Below are positions 41,909-47,431 of a stretch of DNA of 47,431 nt, one piece after another. Under the pieces are notes generated by a model. That model did not search any database, was not told the DNA's origin, and saw nothing but the letters and a program-made list of their open reading frames with translations. How positions within the stretch are numbered: position 1 is the first letter of the stretch; every line of letters starts with the position of its first letter. The stretch is from Macrocybe gigantea (taxonomy: Eukaryota > Basidiomycota > Agaricomycetes > Agaricales > Callistosporiaceae). A program made the translations under genes and the position numbers. The stretch spans positions 1-47,431 of the forward strand of contig SJRY01000151.1 in the NCBI GenBank assembly GCA_011319805.1. Reading direction: 5' to 3'.

Positions 41909-44900
41909 TTGCAAGCATCATATGCTTACAAGTGTTATTTTTTAGAGTATCTGATCAGCTATTCACTAATCAAATGCTGCTTGCAGCTGCGACATAATAT
42001 CTCCACTCACTGACTCACCAAAGGATTTGTTACAGATGTCGCCCAAAGGACCATTCATTTTCTTATCTTATCTTTCCCACATTCCTTATCTCACCCATCA
42101 TGCTGCGCAGCGTGCAGCCATCAAGTCATTCCACTTCCCTAGTCATCCTGAGTCATCTCCTTCCAGTCTTACTCATCCGCAGTCCACAGCATTGCACAGC
42201 CCATGGTCCGTGCTTGAGTACTGTAATGTATATAAGGACTCCCAGATGTACCAGTAGCGCTAGGCTTAATATTCCTTTTGCCATCATCTCAAGACCACTC
42301 TCACACTTAGTCTGCCCGAGTCCTTCTGAGATTCATCTAGCCTAACAGGATTTGGATGATATCCCCAAGACATTTGGACATGCTCAGAAAATCCGAGCGG
42401 CATGAGCATACATATATATGCATGTTATCAGCCTCGGTATGACCTCATGGCAGGTGAATGAAGCCATAGGTGAGACATTTGGAAACCCATCTACATCTAA
42501 GCTCATCTCATACTACATGCTGAGTTTGAGGCATAGGAAAGTTCATGCTGGAGATATCCTTCTCAGCACACAAGCAATAACTCCTGTGAGATGGCAATCT
42601 TCATTATTCTGCCAAGACTTAGTATTTATCATACTTCTAGAAATTTTTAGGATATTCTTAAAAGACTGTATAACCACAACTACCAGTCTCAAAACTGGAA
42701 GATTCTCAAGTATACACAGAGGAGTCACAAGGAGCCGAACAATATCAACAACTGGGCAGGAGGAATGACATACCATTTGCTAGCCATGGCTTATTTATTG
42801 GCATTCTTTTGCCTGCTGCACATCGACAAGGTCCTCAACATTGAGGTGCAGCATATCAAATGACTTGCTCAAGACAAGATTGCAGTCACTCTTGACTTTC
42901 ACAAAACATCACCTTATAGCAGTGAGTGGGGGCCTATTGTAGCATGCTGTGCTAGGCTGGGCTGATCTGCAATCCATCAGAAATCCAGCCATTCATCCTA
43001 TGGCTGCTCCCAGACTTTGAGGCCTTCATGTGCCTGATCCACAATCTTGCTGATTGGATATCAGCTAGTAAAATTATAGAGGGCTATATTTTCAGGAGGA
43101 TAGGTTCTGGCGATTATATAAATGAAAACAATGTTCTGCTGGTAAGTGAGAATTGTAGCAATGCAATATTGATTGATAGCAAGGTATGGTAGAGTGCTGA
43201 AAACTTCCTCGAGATGATGAGGAACAATCTGATTGACATAGGACTTGATCTGCATCCATACAGCACTCACTCTTTTTGCCAAGGAGGCTGCCAATATTTT
43301 CATTGCGAGTGCCACTGGCTTCTGTGACAGGTCTGTGAATGGGGTGGATGGAGCACCTCATTTACAAACCTGACCATTGTTAAGTATCTGATCTCACCAA
43401 ATAATGAACCACGTCAGAGTTGCGAAGATTTTCTCAATCCCAATGTCAGGCCACAAGTCAAGTGCAATGCATATGGTTGGTGCTGTCCATGTGCACCTGT
43501 TCAAAAAGATGACTGAGCAAAAATGCATCAGATTAAGTAGCTACATATGTAGATGATACTTGTATAAAATAATAATGCAAACCAGCAGCTCAGATCTTAT
43601 TATCAAAAAGGATGAGACATAGACATAAGAGGAAAAAAAATTCTAGAAGCTGCACAGTTCACAATAGCAGCCTGCGATGGCAGACGTACATATTATTGTA
43701 AATATCCTTGAGCCTTTTCTATATGAGAACTTGGAGGTGAAGCTATTGCCATACTTCCTTTTTGCCTCCTTCACAAGCTCCTCATCCTCTGTCTGCTGCT
43801 GGCTATTGAGGATCTTGGTGATCACTGTCACATCGAGCATCTTTCTGTTCTTGGTGAATTCCTTCCAAAACTCATATAGTGTGCCTTGTCTCCAATGACA
43901 AATAAGTAGCTTGAGGTTGGAAATATTAGCAAGTGCAGATGTGTGGGCAGGAATAAGTCAGCATACTGCCCAATTCCTCCATTTGGACTTGGTTATAGTC
44001 CATTGTGCTGATTTCCAATGATGGTAAACCTCAGGCCAATAGACTAGGGCAACAGTCATGCTCTTGATCTTGAGCAGCATGTTGTTTTTCGATTGTAGTG
44101 AGAAGTCATCCCACATGCTGTCCAGAAGCGCAAGCTCATTAGCCTTGAACCCGATGAGTGGAGGGTTGGAGATATTGGCCTCAGTGAACACAAGGCACTC
44201 CTGACCATTGCACAGCTGCAGCTCTTGGGTTGTTGTGGTACCAGGAGGCTGAATCATTGCTGGCTGGTGCCATAACTATGACTATATTTCAGGTGGAGGT
44301 CCTGGATGGATAGATTTGTAGGAATGGATGGAAGTGCAGAACCTCCTCGGCCTGTCGACCAGCAAGTCATCACATGAGGTCAGTACAAGCTTCATAGGTG
44401 CAGGTGCAGGACAGCGGATGCGAAACATACCCAAGCGACAAAGCTGTCATCCCTAATCTGTGTGTCCCCTGATTTGCACCATTTGTTCCCATCACTGTCG
44501 GGTGAAAGCATGGCTTCAGAAGCAGGTTGCATCTTGGCAAGATGCTTCTTGGAAAGCTTTGCCCTTGCCTTTCAGATGCCCTTGCATGGTCCACAATGGG
44601 CATTCCATGCTTGGCAGCTATTTACATTGGTGAGTATTCCATTGCAATGAAAGCAGGAGGAGAGAGGAGAGGAGGCTCACCTATTCCAGACCTGTCAGTT
44701 CCTGCTGAACTGCTTGAGGCACTCTGTCAAGACCTACTTATTGCCATAGTGAGGCAGTCCAAAGTGCTTGCACAGATGGATGAGCTGCTCTCTGAGTTTC
44801 TCATGCTTGGGCAGAGTGGCAGGGACTTGGATCAGCATCCAGCAGCAATGGGGAAAGGGGGGAGCAAAAGGGGGGAAGGGGACAGAGCAGAGCAGATGGA

Positions 44901-46289
44901 GCAGATGGAGCTCAACTCAACTCATAGCATGATCATCTCTACTCCTCCAGTCGATGTGCCATTGCCAACCTGAGCTAGGAACAGAAAGGCAGAGGCATCC
45001 GTGTGATCAACAGCAGCCCTCGCAGCCTCAGGCACTGCTGAGGCAGAGGCATCAGAGGGGTCATTGTTGTCAGATGCCATGTCCATGCCAGAGGCGAGGT
45101 TCATAACATTGTCCATCTCCACATCAGATGCACCGTCTTCCACCATTGGTGCCAGGGCCTTCTTGAGCAGTTCAGTCAGTGGTGGATGTGGATGCTAAGC
45201 TGGACGGGCCGGAGGAAGAGGAGCAGCAAGCTGAACAATACCAGCAGTCCAAAGTGCAAGCATGGCTGTTCCCATGACTGTTCCTGTAACAAGCCACTGA
45301 GAAAGGGCCCAGAACTGGGTGGGCCACTGAATTGAAAACCAGTCAGGCCTGTGATTGCATCTTGATCTCACAACGAGAACCAGAATGGGGACCTGACACC
45401 AAAAAAAAAAAAAAAAAAAAAAGATCAATTTTTCTAGAACTAGTAAGGAAAAGTCAGAGATGTTGTCCCAGGACGAAGATGCATCAAAGAAGAATGCATC
45501 CCATCTCAATGTGAGATGTAAGGGAGAGCACAGTGATGACTGAACTGAATGGAGAAGAAATTGGAAAATGACAGAGGGAAGGCCGTGAAGGCCATTGCCA
45601 AACAGCCGAGCCATAGAGCCGAGCAAGACAGTCTCACTGTGGGAGGAAGGCCAGTCCCACTGCTGAGTCATCAGGGGGTGTGACCAGTTCCTGCCAGCAG
45701 ACTGTCATTTCCCGGAGAGAGGTTACCATCACATGCTCAGTTCACACAGGTCAGGTGATGCTGATACCATGGGAAAGATTGGTTGCATTGATCACCTGGC
45801 CTGGGTGCAGTGCCTGAATTGATAACTCAGGGCCTGGGTTCAAGAAGTCATATGATATTTACAGGATGGCACATGATCCAGGTAGGAGTGATCGATTGTA
45901 CCCCAAAGTAGCACACTAGATCTTGAATCTAGTGTCCCATGCCTGAAATGGTCATATGATATCATGTGATCAAGTAGGGAGTGAAAGCATAGGGGGTGGT
46001 AAGCAGGGTAGAATTTATATAGAACAAGCCAAATGTCTGAGTAATTCCAGGCCAGGCCATCCTCCACCACAGACAGTCATGGTCCAGTATCACCGGAGCC
46101 ATCTGCTGACATAGAGTAGTCATTAGTCCCAGTAGTATGATGCCTGTGATGTACCTGCAAAGTGGACTGCTCCTTATGGACTGGGTCCATGGACACTCAA
46201 GGACTCTAGGGGAGGTGTGGGAAATGAGTCAAGTTCTGGGTTCCTCAGAACTAAATGGGAGGGGGGCTTCTGGTGTCAGAAACCAATCT
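41909..46289. other. CpG-poor region, no supported gene
   Basis: About 4.4 kb in which no frame has convincing exons. There is an AT/TC-rich promoter-like patch at 42030-42310, with tgtatataagga at ~42227 and C/T-rich surroundings, that could be an old LTR, but no second copy is present. A poly-A tract (45401-45422) may mark another retroelement end. Frames near 44527-44973 (plus) and 45146-44922 (minus, acidic and Ala-rich) are open but unsupported. Confidence 0.35.
45401..45422. repeat. Poly-A tract, possible retroelement 3' end
   Basis: 22 A after gacctgacacc. The upstream sequence does not match the LINE 3' UTR and no duplication was found, so the parent element is unknown. Confidence 0.4.
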
Positions 46290-46480
46290 CTAGCTTATTC
46301 ATGAGAGTACAATCAGGGTTGGCTGATGGCAAGGCAGAGACTGGGGATAAGTGGGGATCCATGTTGATAATATAAGCAAACCACTTGCTCTGGAATGGGA
46401 AACGGTAGTAAGCAGGGCTCTCTGCAAACTCCTTGCTGAAGAGCAAGCCATGGCAGGCTGGGACAGTCTCCCACAATCTG
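46290..46480 (+). mobile_element. Old SINE-related fragment, plus strand
   Basis: ggcaaggcagagact...ggggatcca and ccatggcaggctgggacagtct match, with many changes, the reverse complement of copy 3 around 39605-39440. It is clearly more diverged than copies 1-3. The head is not recognised here. Confidence 0.45.
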
Positions 46481-46645
46481 GCCGGAGTGCTAACAAACTT
46501 CTCTGTCAGTTCATGGACTGATGAGGTCTATTGAATCTGAGTTGACTCTAGGATGCACTGTGATAGTGGGCTCCCCCTCTCAAGAGTGAGTGAAGCATAG
46601 GGCTCTGCTATATGCAGGGCTCTAAATCTTAAAAATTAGTGAATT

Positions 46646-46661
46646 AAAAAAAAAAAAAAAA
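46646..46661. repeat. Poly-A tract
   Basis: 16 A following ttagtgaatt. It lies between two SINE-related fragments and may be the 3' end of one of them. No duplication was identified. Confidence 0.35.
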
Positions 46662-46978
46662 GATCTAGTGAGCACTAGCACAAGTGATGAGAGCACTTGG
46701 CTCAGAGAAGTAGACCAGACATTGCAGTCCACACCATTTGCAGAGACAGTCCATGCCACCTGCAGAGACACTAGCAATCCAAACAAATAGCAGAAGAGCA
46801 TATGCCTACACTAAGTAGCGATGATGAAGAACAGGCATTTCTGAGAGAGTTTGCCTTTACTACTGCAGATAAACCCACTAAGATCCTTAGTGAAGGAGCA
46901 GCACAACTCATTGCAGATCTTTTTCTAGATAAGCCTAGAAGAGCTGGGGTCAGATTAGAAACTTTCAGCTAATGAGCT

Positions 46979-47431
46979 GCCTCCATAGCACAATAGAGTA
47001 TCAGTCCTGAAGCTGTGGTAGCCACCTCTCCTGCAAGGGAGGGCTAAACTTCTCTCCTTGTAGGATATGCATAACTAGATTAAGCATGGTATAGGACTCA
47101 GACAGAGAACCTGGTCATTAGTCAGTGTTAGTAGTGTGGACCAGTCCTTGGGCATACTTGGGAGTCCCCAGGCCCAGGGGTAGCCACCACATGACTGTAA
47201 AGTACTGCTTAGGTGGGAGCCTGAGACCTCCTTGTGGAGCATGCATAACTGGGTTAAGCATGGGTATAGAACTTCCTGGCCTAGGCCTTAGGTCTAGGAT
47301 GCACACTAGGGCTGGATGTTAGCAAAGCAGAGACCTGAGACACGATTGGAGATCCATGCCCTCTGGCATCAGTGAACCATGTGCTCAGAAACAGGAAAAT
47401 TAAAGTAGGTGGGGCTTATTAGCTGATGTAC
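46979..47431 (+). mobile_element. Old SINE-related fragment, plus strand, runs off the window
   Basis: 46979-47053 (ctgcctccatagcacaat... to ctcctgcaagggagggctaa) matches the reverse complement of copy 3 at about 39345-39265. The 47310-47400 part again resembles the segment at 46330-46400. Homology is partial and old. Confidence 0.45.
47057..47271. repeat. Direct repeat of ~44 bases, ~170 bases apart
   Basis: ctccttgtaggatatgcata and following (to about 47099) recurs as ctccttgtggagcatgcata (47228-47271), with the common core taactNgNttaagcatgg. It lies inside the SINE-related sequence. It may be an internal duplication of the element or two tandem copies. Confidence 0.55.

Noticed and set aside
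42030..42310. Possible solo LTR with a TATA-like tgtatataagga
   Set aside because: No partner copy in the window and no TG/CA ends or duplication could be set.
45957..46285. LTR and primer-binding-site-like words (tatatagaa, tggtgtcagaaacc)
   Set aside because: No second LTR, no gag/pol sequence and no duplication nearby. Too weak to call.

Overview
The window looks like nuclear DNA of a filamentous basidiomycete, probably an agaricomycete. The evidence is small genes cut by many ~45-90 bp GT-AG introns, Tad1/I-like LINE retrotransposons, a fungal Tnp2-type (CACTA) DNA transposase, Zn2Cys6-like clusters, and no operons or bacterial signals. All gene models are read by eye from splice signals and frame continuity. 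No homology search was run, so family names rest on recognised motifs.

Regions: (1) 908-5687 and 12508-17284 are two ~4.8 kb arms of a nearly identical inverted repeat. Each holds a 5'-truncated LINE (L1a), a second shorter LINE (L1b), and the promoter plus first codons of a host gene (gene B). (2) The 6.8 kb spacer (5688-12507) holds a LINE fragment, a tRNA-headed SINE-like element, the displaced 3' part of a coiled-coil gene (E), a broken gene G, and two paralogous zinc-cluster genes, A (broken) and B (intact). (3) 17285-21256 carries the 5' part of E, a small acidic gene D and a coiled-coil RING gene F. (4) 21302-25080 is an apparently intact five-exon Tnp2/DUF4218-type transposase. (5) 25821-30498 carries zinc-cluster paralog C (one stop codon), gene H and a WD40 gene with a C-terminal membrane segment. 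(6) 30.5-36.6 kb is poorly resolved, with one broken coding stretch at about 33.2-35.0 kb. (7) 36.6-47.4 kb is a graveyard of old, CpG-poor SINE and LINE copies.

The most informative signal is geometric. A 15-16 bp sequence in an exon of the coiled-coil gene E occurs at 17285-17300, touching the poly-A end of the right arm, and again at 7074-7089, touching the 5' end of the SINE. The E reading frame continues exactly across it. If the spacer is flipped, E becomes one gene interrupted by a ~6.16 kb insert with a target-site duplication: LINE poly-A end, a copy of 4.8 kb of neighbouring DNA, a LINE fragment, and a SINE head. This is the structure expected of a template-switching chimeric retrotransposition. 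The present order then requires either an inversion by recombination between the arms or a mis-oriented spacer in the assembly. The left arm, which keeps its own 14 bp target-site duplication, is the source.

The three zinc-cluster paralogs share an N-terminal helical region with a W-x2-W-(G/A)-x2-L-M-P motif and a cysteine cluster that starts right after a phase-0 intron. A and C also share a C-terminal coiled coil. The cluster is internal, not N-terminal as in ordinary fungal Zn2Cys6 regulators.
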